Shown one piece after another: positions 48,182 to 58,371 of a DNA stretch of 64,000 bases; position 1 is the first letter of the stretch, and every line of letters begins with the position of its first letter. The notes beneath the pieces are model-generated. The model saw nothing but the letters and a program-made list of their open reading frames with translations. It was not told where the DNA came from and ran no database searches. Position numbers and translations under genes: made by a program. The DNA lies in NCBI RefSeq assembly GCF_017472245.1, contig NZ_JAFUQR010000002.1:1-64000 (forward strand), given 5' to 3'. The DNA is from Chlamydia sp. (GTDB lineage Bacteria; Chlamydiota; Chlamydiia; Chlamydiales; Chlamydiaceae).

Positions 48182-49882
48182 TCACTCCACTATTCTCATT
48201 AACAATCCTGACAAAATGGGAATGTTTTTGTAATGTGTTTTCCTCATTAAAGAAAGGAAAGCTCGGATATCTTCATCAGTTTTAGAGGAAACTAAGGTTT
48301 CTAAAATAGCTAGCATAAGTTGAGTACGAGACTCTGGAGATACCTGATATCGTAAATAAGAAGAATGAGGAGAAGGAAGAGGATTTTCAGAGTCTGTAAA
48401 TAAAACGGTATCCACTATTAACTGTTCAGCATATTGATATAGTAACGTTTTTTTTGCGGGGTCTTTCGTCATGGTATACAAAGCTAAGTTAGCATAAGCA
48501 CGGATGATGGGCTCTCCAGGCGTTAATGCGGCTTTCGAGATCATGGGAAGTGCCTGAGGATGAGCTGTTACTGATAAAAAAGCAATAGCTTTAGCTGTGA
48601 GTGTTATTTTTTGTGAGGATAAAATACGGCTTAAGTAGGGCAAATAGGCATCATCAGGTAGTTTGAGTAATGAAGAAAGAATAGAATCTTCTGCAGCATA
48701 GTACATTGCTAAAGTTCGCGCTTTTTCTTCTTGGTTCTTGAGAGGAAAGGTTGTACATTCTTTCCAGAATTGTATTGCTTTCCCTGTTGAATGAGAAGGT
48801 AAGAATATGCGATGGATGATTTTATTTTCTAAAATCTCTGTTAAGTAATTAAGTACTGAACTGTTTGTACATCCTTGGTGAACAAGTGCTAAGGCTGCAT
48901 TCAGTTTACTTTCTTCCTTGGTAGATCTATGAAAGATGGGGAGCAGAAGAGCTTCTCCTTTTTCTTGGGAGAGAAAACGGGACGTATAAAGGGCTTGGGG
49001 TAGTTCTTGCTGACAAAAAAGAGTTAAAATAGGGAGCGCCTCTTCTTCTTTTCCTAAAAATAACAATGTTTGCGCTGCGGCAAGAGCTACTTCAGGATGA
49101 GATTTGGAGCTCAGCATTTTAATTTTAGGATAACTGCTGGCATCTTCCATTTTCCCTAAAGCATATAGTGCACCTTCCTGATCTAAAGGCGCAGCACTGG
49201 TTAATAAATTACGAAGAGAGGGAAGAAATCTTTTCTGCTGATACTCTCCAATTAGATACGCAACATAATTTCTTGTCAGATTCTTAGGAGAAGAAAGAAG
49301 CTTATAGATGTAAGCATCAGCTTCCTCAGTTTCAAGTTGTAAAAAGATTGTTGCGGCTAGGTTCTGGATTTCTTCAGGAAGTTTGTGAATGAAAGAGTAC
49401 AGATAGTCGCTTACTTTGCTGTTTTTCATACAAGCAAGACGATAGGCTGCTTCTAATCGAATGATAGGATGAGCAGCTGTTAATCCTTTAAACAGAAGAC
49501 GATCAGAGGCTTTCCCTAACTGACTACATGCTGCATTTAAAATAAGTAACAGTTCATGGAGATCTTGAGTCTCTATCGCTTCTGAAAGCAGGTCTAAGGC
49601 CTCCGATGAACCAGAAAGACCTGCGCCAATAATTGCACTTTTGCGCATATAGGGATCTTCGGAAAAAAAGCTCTGTTGTAAGAACGATTCCGCCATTGTA
49701 CGTAATACGGAGAAATTGTGCTGTTTATAGCTTTCAGAGGCTTCAAGATAGGCGTCTAGTGCTTGAGACATAGATTTTTGACAAGAGAGCAATATCTTCT
49801 GGGAAACCTGAGGAGGGAAATCGCCGTTTGCTGAAAGCGTTAGAGAAAGTAGTCCAAGTAAGGCTAAACGAGGTAATCCCAT
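48182..49882 (-). CDS. Exported HEAT-repeat protein, CT350-type
   Basis: 566 residues with a signal peptide (MGLPRLALLGLLSLTLSANG). The mature part is an alpha-solenoid of HEAT-like repeats: RKSAIIGAGLSGSSEALDLL, AHPIIRLEAAYRLACMKN and SHPEVALAAAQTLLFLGKEE. Its start overlaps maf by 19 bases and it ends six bases before lptD. This coupling suggests a periplasmic role with LptD or the envelope, as an inference only. Confidence 0.8.
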   Translation of the reverse strand: MGLPRLALLGLLSLTLSANGDFPPQVSQKILLSCQKSMSQALDAYLEASESYKQHNFSVLRTMAESFLQQSFFSEDPYMRKSAIIGAGLSGSSEALDLLSEAIETQDLHELLLILNAACSQLGKASDRLLFKGLTAAHPIIRLEAAYRLACMKNSKVSDYLYSFIHKLPEEIQNLAATIFLQLETEEADAYIYKLLSSPKNLTRNYVAYLIGEYQQKRFLPSLRNLLTSAAPLDQEGALYALGKMEDASSYPKIKMLSSKSHPEVALAAAQTLLFLGKEEEALPILTLFCQQELPQALYTSRFLSQEKGEALLLPIFHRSTKEESKLNAALALVHQGCTNSSVLNYLTEILENKIIHRIFLPSHSTGKAIQFWKECTTFPLKNQEEKARTLAMYYAAEDSILSSLLKLPDDAYLPYLSRILSSQKITLTAKAIAFLSVTAHPQALPMISKAALTPGEPIIRAYANLALYTMTKDPAKKTLLYQYAEQLIVDTVLFTDSENPLPSPHSSYLRYQVSPESRTQLMLAILETLVSSKTDEDIRAFLSLMRKTHYKNIPILSGLLMRIVE

Positions 49883-50454
49883 AAGCTGACGTTAAACTCC
49901 ATGAGCAACTGGTTCAACGTCTTTATAGGCAATCCCTGGATATTATATACACAACCTTCTATTTGTTTGATAATTAACCCTCCACCATCTTGCACGCAAT
50001 ATCCCCCACATCTTTTTAAAGAGGAAAAAGCTCGGACATATGTTTTTAGATATTGGGGAGGAATATCAATAAAAGAAACCTGAGTTGTTTCTGATGCAGA
50101 GAGTACTTTTTTATTCTGCATAAGAACAAGGGTTGTGATTACAGAATGAGAAGAGCCACTCAGAGTCTGTAGCATTTCGATCGCGTGCTCTTCAGACTCA
50201 GGTTTATTAAAAACCTTTCCCTTATGAACAACAACGGTATCAGCAGCAATAATCAAAGAATCTGAAAACCCTCGAGAACAAACAGAAGCCGCTTTATTCC
50301 AAGCTAGCTCTTTTGTATACTCAAAAGGATCTCCAGAATACGCAATACTACGTTCATCGAAGTCGGAAGATACACAAACAAACGGAATCCGAAAGACTTC
50401 CAAAACAGCTCTTCTTCTTTCTGAAGAAGAGCCTAAGACTAATTGAGTTCCCAC
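49864..50454 (-). CDS. maf: Maf-family nucleotide pyrophosphatase
   Basis: 196 residues. Maf motifs: LVLGSSSERRRAVLEVF, SDFDER, IIAADTVVVHKGKVFNKP and YVQDG-like CGGYCVQDGGG. Maf proteins hydrolyse non-canonical nucleoside triphosphates (for example m5UTP or dTTP) and affect septum formation. It overlaps the exported HEAT-repeat gene by 19 bases. CT349 position. Confidence 0.93.
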   Translation of the reverse strand: MGTQLVLGSSSERRRAVLEVFRIPFVCVSSDFDERSIAYSGDPFEYTKELAWNKAASVCSRGFSDSLIIAADTVVVHKGKVFNKPESEEHAIEMLQTLSGSSHSVITTLVLMQNKKVLSASETTQVSFIDIPPQYLKTYVRAFSSLKRCGGYCVQDGGGLIIKQIEGCVYNIQGLPIKTLNQLLMEFNVSLWDYLV

Positions 50455-50494
50455 ATGCTCCTCATACTCTCCCTTCTGAAAGGAGATTCTTATT

Positions 50495-52081
50495 TTATTT
50501 CTTTTTACCAGCTAAATACTCAGACATAGGACCATCAAAGAACGAAACCACCCCTTTATCGAAGATAAGCAGCTTTGTAGCACATTCGTCTATCAATGTT
50601 CTATCGTGGGAAACAAAAATAGCTGTTCCTGGATAATCGTTAATAGCCCAAGCTAAAGCAGAAACAGACTCTAAGTCCAAATGATTATTAGCTTCGTCAA
50701 GAATCAGCGTGTTGTGGTTCTCTAACATCATTCCTGCCATGAGCAATCTAGCAGTCTCTCCTCCTGACAATGCTTTGACTTGTTTAAAAGCATCGTCACC
50801 TCCGAAAAGCATCTTGCCTAAAACACTTCTGATATCTTGGTCCGTAATTCCGGTTTTACGTCTACGTAACCATTCAAAGAGAGACTCCTCCCCACAATCT
50901 TTTAAGACATCAGCGTGATTTTGAGGAAAGTAAGAGAACACTGCATTGTGACCTAACTTGATTTGACCTTGAGAAGGTTTTTCCACCTCAGCCAACAACT
51001 TCATCAAAGTTGTTTTCCCTAAACCATTATTTCCAATTACGCCAATCTTATCCCCTTGATAGATCTCTAAAGAGAATGGCTTAAACAATGGATCTGCATC
51101 ATAAGTTTTACTAATATTTTCTATAGAGAAAACAACCTTTCCAGAAGCTTTTTCCGATATCGGAAAACGAATATATGGTCTCTGAATATTAGATTTTTTC
51201 AGCTCCTGAGGTTGTAATTTTTTTATCTCTCTTAAACGAGATTGTACCTGGCTTGCCCGAGACCCTGCTCCAAACTTGGCTACAAATTCCCTTAATTGGG
51301 CAATTTTTTTCTCCTTGGACTTAATATCTGCCTTTTCTTGTTCTCTGGAAGCTGTTTTCATTTCAACCATGGCATCATAATTGCCCGGGTAAATGATAAT
51401 CGTATCGTAATCGATGTCTGCAATGTGTGTTGTGATAGTATTCAAAAAATGGCGGTCGTGGCTGACCACAATGACTGTACCATTATAGTCTCTGAGAAAG
51501 TTCCCCAACCAGTTAATAGAATGGAGGTCCAGGTGGTTAGTAGGCTCGTCTAAAAGTAGTGCTTCAGGATGGCCGAACAAAGCCTGACAAAGGAGAACTC
51601 GGAATTGCAAATCTAGAGGGATGGTAGACATCTTTTGTGAGAAAAATTCTTCTGGAATACCAATACCCAGAAGCAACTCTTCCGCTTCAGATTCTGCGCG
51701 ATATCCATCCTCCTCGCCTATAATCTCTTCGATTTCTCCGAGTTCCATTCCTATTGCATCTGTAAACTCTTCTGCATAAAGAGCATCACGACGCTGCATG
51801 GCCTCCCACAAACGAGAGTTCCCCATGATAACGCAATCTAAAACAACAATATCTCCAAAGCTATCAATGTTTTGACGCAGGATACCTATTTTTTTCGGTA
51901 AAGAAATAGTCCCTCGGGAAGGTTCTATAACTCCTGTAATGATTTTCAAGAGGGTAGACTTCCCTGCACCGTTTGGCCCTGTCAAGCCGTAACGATTCCC
52001 AGGATTAAATACAACGGACACATCATCAAACAGGACCCGAGTCCCTAGGGTCTTGCCGATCTTATCAAGAACAATACTCAT
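50495..52081 (-). CDS. ABC-F ribosome-associated ATPase, YbiT-like
   Basis: 528 residues from the ATG at 52081 (MSIVLDKIGKTLG); the frame is open 12 codons further. Two ABC domains without membrane segments: Walker A GPNGAGKST and GNNGLGKTT, Walker B LLLDEPTNHLD and LILDEANNHLD, joined by a charged linker around residue 245-290. The first signature is degenerate (STIPLDLQFRVLL), as in E. coli YbiT, and the second is LSGGETARLL. Such proteins act at the ribosomal E site. CT348 position. Confidence 0.92.
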   Translation of the reverse strand: MSIVLDKIGKTLGTRVLFDDVSVVFNPGNRYGLTGPNGAGKSTLLKIITGVIEPSRGTISLPKKIGILRQNIDSFGDIVVLDCVIMGNSRLWEAMQRRDALYAEEFTDAIGMELGEIEEIIGEEDGYRAESEAEELLLGIGIPEEFFSQKMSTIPLDLQFRVLLCQALFGHPEALLLDEPTNHLDLHSINWLGNFLRDYNGTVIVVSHDRHFLNTITTHIADIDYDTIIIYPGNYDAMVEMKTASREQEKADIKSKEKKIAQLREFVAKFGAGSRASQVQSRLREIKKLQPQELKKSNIQRPYIRFPISEKASGKVVFSIENISKTYDADPLFKPFSLEIYQGDKIGVIGNNGLGKTTLMKLLAEVEKPSQGQIKLGHNAVFSYFPQNHADVLKDCGEESLFEWLRRRKTGITDQDIRSVLGKMLFGGDDAFKQVKALSGGETARLLMAGMMLENHNTLILDEANNHLDLESVSALAWAINDYPGTAIFVSHDRTLIDECATKLLIFDKGVVSFFDGPMSEYLAGKKK

Positions 52082-52134
52082 GGCAAGAAGGATAGCAAAG
52101 AGCCTCTTAGAGTACAAGAAGTTTGCCTGTAGAG

Positions 52135-53082
52135 CTAATTCTCCAAGTTATGAGGGTGAGTTTCATCGTGGATTTGTTTTTTCAGTTTCATAGAAACATG
52201 AGTGTAAATGGTGGTTGTTTCAAGAGAGGTATGGCCTAGTAGTAATTGAATAGTCTTTAGGTCCATGCCTCGTTCTAACCAATGAGTTGCAATAGTGTGA
52301 CGGATTGTATGAGGAGTAATGGTGCCGGATAATCCTATTTCGAGAAGGTACTGTTGGAATTTTCGATCTATAGATCGAGGGGATAGGCGTTTACCAAAAC
52401 GGTTTAAAAAGCATGCTTGGTGATCTTGTTCAACGGCAGTTCTATCTGGATGATTTAAATAATTTTTTAGCCATTGGACAGCCAAGCCTGTCATAGGAAC
52501 TATGCGTTCTTTTTTCCCTTTACCACGGATATGTAAAAGATGTGATTGGAAATCAATATCAGAACGATTGAGAGCAGTGATTTCACTAATTCTCAGTCCA
52601 GAGCTATAAAATAATTCGAGTAAGCAACGATCTCGAAACCCTGTAACTTTATCCAGTTTAGGAGCACTCATTAGGGCAAGAACTTGCTCATAGGTGAGTG
52701 GAGAAGGAAGTTCTTGAGGAAGGCGGGGACCTCGAATCATTTCTGCTGGATTTTCCGGTATTAACTGATTTTTTACACAAAATTTAGCGAAACTTTTAAT
52801 TGCAGATAGTCGACGACGCACCGTACGCTTCGAATGATTAGTTTGTATTTGTTCCAGTAGGTAGAGCCTGAGGATTTCTTTAGTAAATAAGGAAAAAGAA
52901 AGAGAGCCTTGAAGGCGGGTATCCTTATGAAGAGATAATGGAGGAGTTGGAGAGAGCCCACTTTTTTTTTCTAAAAAACATTTTAGTGAGTTGAGGTCTA
53001 TGCAATAATTTCTTAGCGTATGTGGAGAAGCGACTTTCACATTTTGTAGATAATCTAGAAACGCATAAAAGGATGTGATCAT
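52135..53082 (-). CDS. xerC: Tyrosine recombinase XerC
   Basis: 315 residues from the ATG at 53082, which has AGGAG five bases upstream; ATGs at 53109 and 53106 are in frame but are preceded by no such site. Integrase fold with catalytic residues in SSGLRISEI (Arg), [11 protein letters not shown] (His, Arg), [10 protein letters not shown] (His) and IYTHV (Tyr). With XerD it resolves chromosome dimers. CT347 position. Confidence 0.92.
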   Translation of the reverse strand: MITSFYAFLDYLQNVKVASPHTLRNYCIDLNSLKCFLEKKSGLSPTPPLSLHKDTRLQGSLSFSLFTKEILRLYLLEQIQTNHSKRTVRRRLSAIKSFAKFCVKNQLIPENPAEMIRGPRLPQELPSPLTYEQVLALMSAPKLDKVTGFRDRCLLELFYSSGLRISEITALNRSDIDFQSHLLHIRGKGKKERIVPMTGLAVQWLKNYLNHPDRTAVEQDHQACFLNRFGKRLSPRSIDRKFQQYLLEIGLSGTITPHTIRHTIATHWLERGMDLKTIQLLLGHTSLETTTIYTHVSMKLKKQIHDETHPHNLEN

Positions 53083-53149
53083 TCCCTCTCCTGCTACACT
53101 CACCATCAAAAATTTTTAGTTTAGAAGGTATTCCTCAATAGAATATGTG

Positions 53150-54064
53150 TTAAATAGCATTTTTTGGGAACTCATAGCTACGAAATTCTTCGGCTACAAA
53201 TACATTGGGGAAAATGTCTCCAGCTTCTAAAGCAAATTCTTCTGTTGTATTATAGCGTGCAGAAAAATGGGTGAGAATCAGTTGCTGAGCTTTTGCACGT
53301 TTTGCTTGTTCTGCAGCTTGCCTTGCGGTCATGTGGTAATGGCTACTAGCTAGGTGAGCATGGCTTTCTAAGTAAGTGCTCTCACATAGAAAAATGCGAG
53401 CATTTCTGGCCAAGTCAACAATAGCTTGGCAAGGGAGAGAATCTGCGACAATCGCAACGCTATCTCCTTTGCGCGTATAGCTGACATCTTCTAAACGGAT
53501 GATATTCCCGTTAATTTTGACATATCCCTTACTAATAAGTTCTTGCATGATTGGGCCTTTTAGGCCTATTGCTTTAATTTTTTCTGGGACAAATTTAGTA
53601 GTATCGGGTTCTGTAATTCGCCATCCTAAGGTATCAACTAAGTGATTCAATTGGCGTGTTTCTATACGAAAGGAGCCAAAATCTTCTATGATACCCTCGT
53701 TGCTGATAGGATGCTCTATAACTTTGATTGTTTCATGGTATATAGTGCTATAACGAAGTCTATCGAAATATTTTTTCCCTGAAGCAGGGTAATAACAGTG
53801 TACAGGGTGAGAAATTTTATCTAAGTTTAAGCGCATAAGCATAGAGCCTAAGCCTAGGCAGTGATCTCCATGGAAATGGCTAATAAAAATGCGAGAAACT
53901 ACTGTAGGAGCAATATTCGCATAAATAAATTGGCGTTGAGTCCCTTCTCCTGGATCGAATAGAAGCCCCTCTCCATTCCATCGAAGAAGATATGCTCCAT
54001 GATTACGATGACGAGTTGGTTGTTGACTTGAACAGCCTAGAATAGTTAATCCACGATAACTCAT
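53150..54064 (-). CDS. rnz: Ribonuclease Z
   Basis: 304 residues. tRNA 3'-end endonuclease of the metallo-beta-lactamase fold. Zinc ligands in [12 protein letters not shown] (His63, His65, Asp67, His68), a later [10 protein letters not shown] segment and [10 protein letters not shown]. The exosite of the short RNase Z form is present around residues 150-190. Needed here because the tRNA-Ser gene lacks an encoded CCA. CT346 position. Confidence 0.93.
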   Translation of the reverse strand: MSYRGLTILGCSSQQPTRHRNHGAYLLRWNGEGLLFDPGEGTQRQFIYANIAPTVVSRIFISHFHGDHCLGLGSMLMRLNLDKISHPVHCYYPASGKKYFDRLRYSTIYHETIKVIEHPISNEGIIEDFGSFRIETRQLNHLVDTLGWRITEPDTTKFVPEKIKAIGLKGPIMQELISKGYVKINGNIIRLEDVSYTRKGDSVAIVADSLPCQAIVDLARNARIFLCESTYLESHAHLASSHYHMTARQAAEQAKRAKAQQLILTHFSARYNTTEEFALEAGDIFPNVFVAEEFRSYEFPKNAI

Positions 54065-54288
54065 TCAATATCCTACTTTTAAAGAAAGGATTTTAGGAAA
54101 GGAAAAATTATTTATACTCTGATGAGCTGTCAGTTTCTCTTAAAAAACTAAACACTTAAGAGTTTAGAGGATAGCGGTTGTTCCTAAAAGAGGTAAATAA
54201 GTCCAAAGAAAAAATTTCTGAATCTCTTCGAGTTTTAGAGGAAAAATTATATCTCCAGTTAGGCCTAAAAACAAGTAAAAGCTCATAA
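54061..54288 (+). pseudogene. Possible decayed coding sequence between rnz and the CT345-type gene
   Basis: This 320-base gap has no intact gene. One plus-strand frame reads as protein-like segments separated by stops. They include DELSVSLKKLNT (54121-54156) and, from TTG 54178 to TAA 54286, a 36-residue stretch with FLKEVNKSKEKISESL and LEEKLYLQLG, a coiled-coil pattern. It may be a gene remnant or chance in AT-rich DNA. A 74-codon minus-strand ORF covers the same bases but looks less protein-like. Confidence 0.25.
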
Positions 54289-54384
54289 AGGATAAAAAGT
54301 CTTTGAATAACTGAATTTTTAGAGAAAAGAGGATTTTTCACTAAAATATAGCTTATGATGCTATGTGCATTGGATAGCAAGTAG

Positions 54385-54750
54385 TTAATGAGATATTTTA
54401 TTAAAATTTATAAGCTTAAGATATTTTGTGAATGAACGTAACGAAGTTTTCGTTTTTTTTACGACTGAAGGAGCCTTCTGTTGAGCGATTGATTTTGCAA
54501 TATCAGGAAGTATAGGGAATAAGAGTAGTAGGCAAGAGCCAATAGCTAAGGAAATTAAACAAATACTAGTTCCTAATAAGGGAAAAGCTAAGGAAAGAAA
54601 TATACCGGAGATAGTGCTGACTGCGGCTAGTGACAACAGAACAAGGTATGTGATGTTGACAATACGTTCGGTCCTTTGGAAAGTTTCTCTGTATTTAGTT
54701 ATAGAAGAGGATTCAGGAAAGAAAGATTTGATAATTGACGGGAGAGGCAT
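54385..54750 (-). CDS. Predicted inclusion membrane protein, CT345-type
   Basis: 121 residues. Polar N-terminus without Sec signal, two hydrophobic helices (about 32-53 and 55-80) separated by a short turn as in Inc proteins, then a basic Lys/Ser-rich tail. Likely type III-secreted into the inclusion membrane; role unknown. It lies downstream of lon on the same strand but after a hairpin. Confidence 0.68.
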   Translation of the reverse strand: MPLPSIIKSFFPESSSITKYRETFQRTERIVNITYLVLLSLAAVSTISGIFLSLAFPLLGTSICLISLAIGSCLLLLFPILPDIAKSIAQQKAPSVVKKTKTSLRSFTKYLKLINFNKISH

Positions 54751-54805
54751 AATAGCTGCCTATATTTATTTTTCTGATTTGTTGCTGAATAAAATTATGG
54801 AGAAA

Positions 54806-54831
54806 TTCTCTGAGCCTACAAGCTCAGAGAA
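54806..54831 (-). terminator. Hairpin downstream of lon
   Basis: Perfect ten-base-pair stem TTCTCTGAGC / GCTCAGAGAA with a six-base loop, starting eight bases after the lon stop. On the minus strand it is followed by the moderately T-rich TTTCTCC. Confidence 0.65.
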
Positions 54832-54838
54832 CTTTGTG

Positions 54839-57298
54839 TTACACCTCAGGAAAGGCTATCTTAAATACATCATCGTAGTGACTGACAAAGTGTACTTTAA
54901 GTCCTTTTTTGAGATATGCAGGAAGCTCATCGTAATCTCGACGATTATCTTCAGGGAATATCAAAATATTTAATTTAGATCTTCTTGCTGCAATAAGTTT
55001 TTCACGTATACCCCCTATACCCAAGACCCTTCCAGTTAAAGTGAGTTCACCGGTCATCCCGAGATTGTTTAGAACTGGGACATCTAAAAGCAAAGAGAGC
55101 AGAGAGGTTACCATGGTAATACCTGCTGAAGGCCCGTCTTTGGGAGTAGCTCCTTCAGGAATGTGGATGTGGACCTGCGATTTTTCAAAAAACGTTAAGC
55201 CTGGTGCGTAGCGCTCTAAAGCACTATGAAGGTATGTCCATGCTATTTGCGAAGACTCTTTCATTACGTCTCCAGCCTGGCCTGTTAAATGCATGTCTGC
55301 TTTCCCTGAAGAAGAAGGCACTTGAACACTTTCTATATACAAGGTTGCTCCTCCTAAGGAAGTCCAGGCCAATCCTGTAGCAACTCCCACAGGAGTTTTT
55401 TCATAGAAACGATCACTTGAAAAGATAGGTTTGCCAAGGTAATCGTGTAAATTTTTTGGCGTGATTGTGAACCGAGATTTTTTGGTAGGATTTTTCTCTT
55501 GGTTCTGGACAATCTTCAGGGCAATTTTTCTCAAAACTTTTTTGATATTTTCATTTAATGTACGAACCCCAGCTTCTCTAGCATAATTGTTGATCATATG
55601 TTTGAGAGCTTCTGGTTGGAAAGTAACATGTTGAGCAGAAAGACCCATTTCTTTTCTTGCTCGAGGAACGAGATACTTCGTAGCTATTTGTAGCTTTTCC
55701 TCTAAGATGTATCCAGATAGACGTAATACCTCCATACGATCCAATAAGGGATCCGGAATGGAATCTAGTACGTTCGCTGTCAAAATGAAAAGTACATTCG
55801 ATAAATCAACGCGAACATCTAAATAATGATCCAAAAAGTCCTTGTTTTGTTCAGGATCTAACACTTCCAGCAGAGCAGAAGCGGGATCTCCATGATAGCT
55901 TGCACCAATCTTATCAACTTCATCAATCATGATCACAGGATTCATAATTTGACTCTGTTTCAAAGCTTGCACAAGTTTACCAGGCATAGCTCCAATGTAA
56001 GTTCGTCTATGCCCTTTAATTTCAGCTTCATCGCGCATCCCTCCTACAGAAAAACGGAAAAATTTGCGGTGTAAAACTTTAGCAATACTTCGACCAATAC
56101 TCGTTTTCCCTACTCCTGGAGGCCCAACTAAACAAATGATACTGCCTTTCATACCATTTGCTAATTTGCCTACACTAATCAATTCGAGAATACGTTGCTT
56201 TATATCCTCTAACCCGTAGTGGTCTTTGTTTAAGATAGATTCAGCTTTGGCTAAATCATGATACTCTTTAGTTTGAATTCCCCAGGGGATAATAGTTAGC
56301 CAATCGAGGTAGTTGCGACAAACTGCATATTCTGCTGAAGACGTCTCCAAGGTTTGTAATTTATCCATTTCATCTTGGATCACATCCATTGCATGTTGGG
56401 GGACGTCCCGTTTAGTTAAACGTTCCATGAATTTTTCGAGATCAACAGCGTGGTCGTCCTTTTCTAATCCCAACTCTTTTTTGATAGTCTTCAATTGTTC
56501 TTTTAAGAAAAACTCTTTCTGACTTTTTGTAATAGTCGCTTCAATTTTCTGATTAATGCTGCTTTGTAGACGACTCAAATCTAATTCTTTTTTTAACAGG
56601 ACAAGAGCTTTGTCTATGCGATCGTGCATATTAGTAGTTTCTAAGATCTCTTGAAGCTCTTCTCTTGTTGCTGTGGTTAGAGCAACAGAGAAGTCTGCAA
56701 GCTTACCTGGCTCAGTAAAGTCCGAATGTCCTAAGAAAATTTGTAATTCTTCTTTGAATAGCGGGTTTAGCTTCAAAAGGTCTTTAATGATTGATACGAT
56801 GCTAATAGAGTAGGCCTTAAGCTCTTCAGTTAACTCTTTGTTTTCTTTGTGATAAGAGACTTTAGCTTTTAGATACTTGTCTTGGATCGGCTTTACGATT
56901 TGGATGCGGTCTTCTATGCTCAATAGCACTTGAGCACTACCACCTTCGATAGGCATGATGCGTAAAATGCGTGCGGATACACCTACACGATGAAGCTGAT
57001 TAAAACCAACTTTTAAAGTATTGGCATCTTCTTTTTTAGTTAGAACAAGCCCTATGTGTTTTTGGGAAGATTTTGCTAACAGAGTGAGTACTTCGTAATG
57101 GGGGCCGGCTTCTATGAGAAGAGGGGCTGCCATGCCAGGGAAAAAGGGGCGTTTATTCAAAGGAAGAATAAATAGTTCTGAAGGAGGATTGTGGTCCTCT
57201 GTTTTTTCTTCTATCTCTGCGGATTCATCGAGAAGTTTTTCGACCTCTGAAGCATTTGGATCTAGATTTTGAGAATCTGTATTATTCGTCGAGTTCAC
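54839..57298 (-). CDS. lon: ATP-dependent protease Lon
   Basis: 819 residues. N-terminal LON domain (about 40-240) with LPLNKRPFFPGMAAPL, a coiled middle, then an AAA+ module with Walker A GPPGVGKTSIGRSIA and Walker B VIMIDEVDKIG. The C-terminal protease has catalytic Ser near residue 724 (PKDGPSAGITM) and Lys near 767 (IREKLIAA). Degrades misfolded proteins. The N-terminus carries an extra acidic stretch of about 35 residues. I see no CIRCE-like operator upstream. CT344 position. Confidence 0.96.
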   Translation of the reverse strand: MNSTNNTDSQNLDPNASEVEKLLDESAEIEEKTEDHNPPSELFILPLNKRPFFPGMAAPLLIEAGPHYEVLTLLAKSSQKHIGLVLTKKEDANTLKVGFNQLHRVGVSARILRIMPIEGGSAQVLLSIEDRIQIVKPIQDKYLKAKVSYHKENKELTEELKAYSISIVSIIKDLLKLNPLFKEELQIFLGHSDFTEPGKLADFSVALTTATREELQEILETTNMHDRIDKALVLLKKELDLSRLQSSINQKIEATITKSQKEFFLKEQLKTIKKELGLEKDDHAVDLEKFMERLTKRDVPQHAMDVIQDEMDKLQTLETSSAEYAVCRNYLDWLTIIPWGIQTKEYHDLAKAESILNKDHYGLEDIKQRILELISVGKLANGMKGSIICLVGPPGVGKTSIGRSIAKVLHRKFFRFSVGGMRDEAEIKGHRRTYIGAMPGKLVQALKQSQIMNPVIMIDEVDKIGASYHGDPASALLEVLDPEQNKDFLDHYLDVRVDLSNVLFILTANVLDSIPDPLLDRMEVLRLSGYILEEKLQIATKYLVPRARKEMGLSAQHVTFQPEALKHMINNYAREAGVRTLNENIKKVLRKIALKIVQNQEKNPTKKSRFTITPKNLHDYLGKPIFSSDRFYEKTPVGVATGLAWTSLGGATLYIESVQVPSSSGKADMHLTGQAGDVMKESSQIAWTYLHSALERYAPGLTFFEKSQVHIHIPEGATPKDGPSAGITMVTSLLSLLLDVPVLNNLGMTGELTLTGRVLGIGGIREKLIAARRSKLNILIFPEDNRRDYDELPAYLKKGLKVHFVSHYDDVFKIAFPEV

Positions 57299-57546
57299 AA
57301 TTGTCCTTGGGCAACTAGTTCAAAATCCTTGGAAGAGCAAGGGTTGTGTGCGTACGTCTGGTGTTGCTTCTTCTTACTGATATACTACAAAATCACAACA
57401 ATTAGTGCATCTAACACGAAAAGTGTAGTAGCGTTTTCGCAAGTTATGGCTTAGAGAAATGGTGAAAATTTATTTTGTTTAATTAAAACTATCGAACTAG
57501 TTTTTATTAAGCACTGTTTTGATTTTAATGGGTGGGAATTAATTTT
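57299..57546. other. Intergenic region between divergent lon and tsaB
   Basis: Holds the divergent upstream regions. No coding signal. The AT-rich right half leads into the tsaB promoter. The left half must contain the lon promoter on the minus strand, which I cannot pick out with confidence. Confidence 0.4.
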
Positions 57547-57576
57547 TTGAATTTAAATTGTTTTAACAGTTATAAT
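57547..57576 (+). promoter_or_regulatory. tsaB promoter
   Basis: TTGAAT (57547-57552) and a perfect TATAAT (57571-57576) with an 18-base spacer, 32 bases before the GTG start. Confidence 0.7.
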
Positions 57577-57608
57577 TCTTCGCCTAAATCAGTTTAGGAG
57601 TTTGGGCT

Positions 57609-58241
57609 GTGTACAAATATTTTATTATTGACACTTCTGGTTCTCAACCATTTTTGGCCTACGTCGATTGTCAAGCTGTTTTGGAAGTCTGGTCTTTGCC
57701 TACGGGAGAAGATCAAGGTTCAGTTTTAAATTGTATCTTTAATAATCTTAGTCTTCCTTTCAAAGGCATTGGAGTGGCCATTGGACCTGGAAGATTTTCC
57801 GCAACTAGAGTGGGGGTTTCTTTTGCCCAAGGCCTTTCTTTGGCTAAAAAGGTTCCTTTAGTTGGATATAGCTCTTTAGAAGGGTACCTTCCCTTGGGTG
57901 AAAAAGAGACTGCTCTTCTTCTTCCTCTTGGGAAAAAAGGAGGCGTTGTGGCTTTGGATTCAGAGGTTTCTGCTGATGGATTTCTTTTTACTGACAAAAG
58001 CATTGTTCCTGGAGCTTTGATGACTTATCCCGAAGCTTTGGAATACTGTTTAGAGAAAAGATGTTGTCAAGTAGTGTCTCCGGATCCTTTACATTTTATA
58101 GAGATTTTTTCTCCACATATCCCAGTAAAAAAAGTTGCGCCTCGTATTGATCAAATTCGTAAGTATGTTGTTTCGCAGTTTCTTTTACCTCAAGATCTTC
58201 CCTTGAGCTTGGATTATCGAAGTGTCTCTTCTTTTTTTTAA
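57609..58241 (+). CDS. tsaB: tRNA t6A biosynthesis protein TsaB
   Basis: 210 residues, GTG start with AGGAG (57596-57600) eight bases upstream. ASKHA fold: FIIDTSGSQPFLAY is the first phosphate loop, and AIGPGRFSATRVGVSFAQGL the conserved TsaB segment. Partner of TsaD and TsaE in threonylcarbamoyl transfer to A37 of ANN-decoding tRNAs. CT343 position. Confidence 0.9.
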   Translation: MYKYFIIDTSGSQPFLAYVDCQAVLEVWSLPTGEDQGSVLNCIFNNLSLPFKGIGVAIGPGRFSATRVGVSFAQGLSLAKKVPLVGYSSLEGYLPLGEKETALLLPLGKKGGVVALDSEVSADGFLFTDKSIVPGALMTYPEALEYCLEKRCCQVVSPDPLHFIEIFSPHIPVKKVAPRIDQIRKYVVSQFLLPQDLPLSLDYRSVSSFF

Positions 58242-58341
58242 AAGGTCTTTCTCTAAGAAAAATACTTTTTCAATAGTTTATTTAATTTACCTGTTTGATA
58301 AATTCTGTAATTCGAAGGCTGTTACGTAGTCTAAGTATCTC

Positions 58342-58371
58342 TTGAAACCTAAATAAAAGAGATGCTACAAT
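58342..58371 (+). promoter_or_regulatory. rpsU-dnaJ promoter
   Basis: TTGAAA (58342-58347) and TACAAT (58366-58371), 18-base spacer, about 70 bases before rpsU. The leader that follows has a GC-rich patch (GGCGCGCG). Confidence 0.65.

Noticed and set aside
54156-54380. Minus-strand ORF of 74 codons after the CT345-type gene
   Set aside because: No ribosome site or domain, and its hydrophobic/aromatic composition looks like the complement of AT-rich DNA. The plus-strand frame there is more protein-like.
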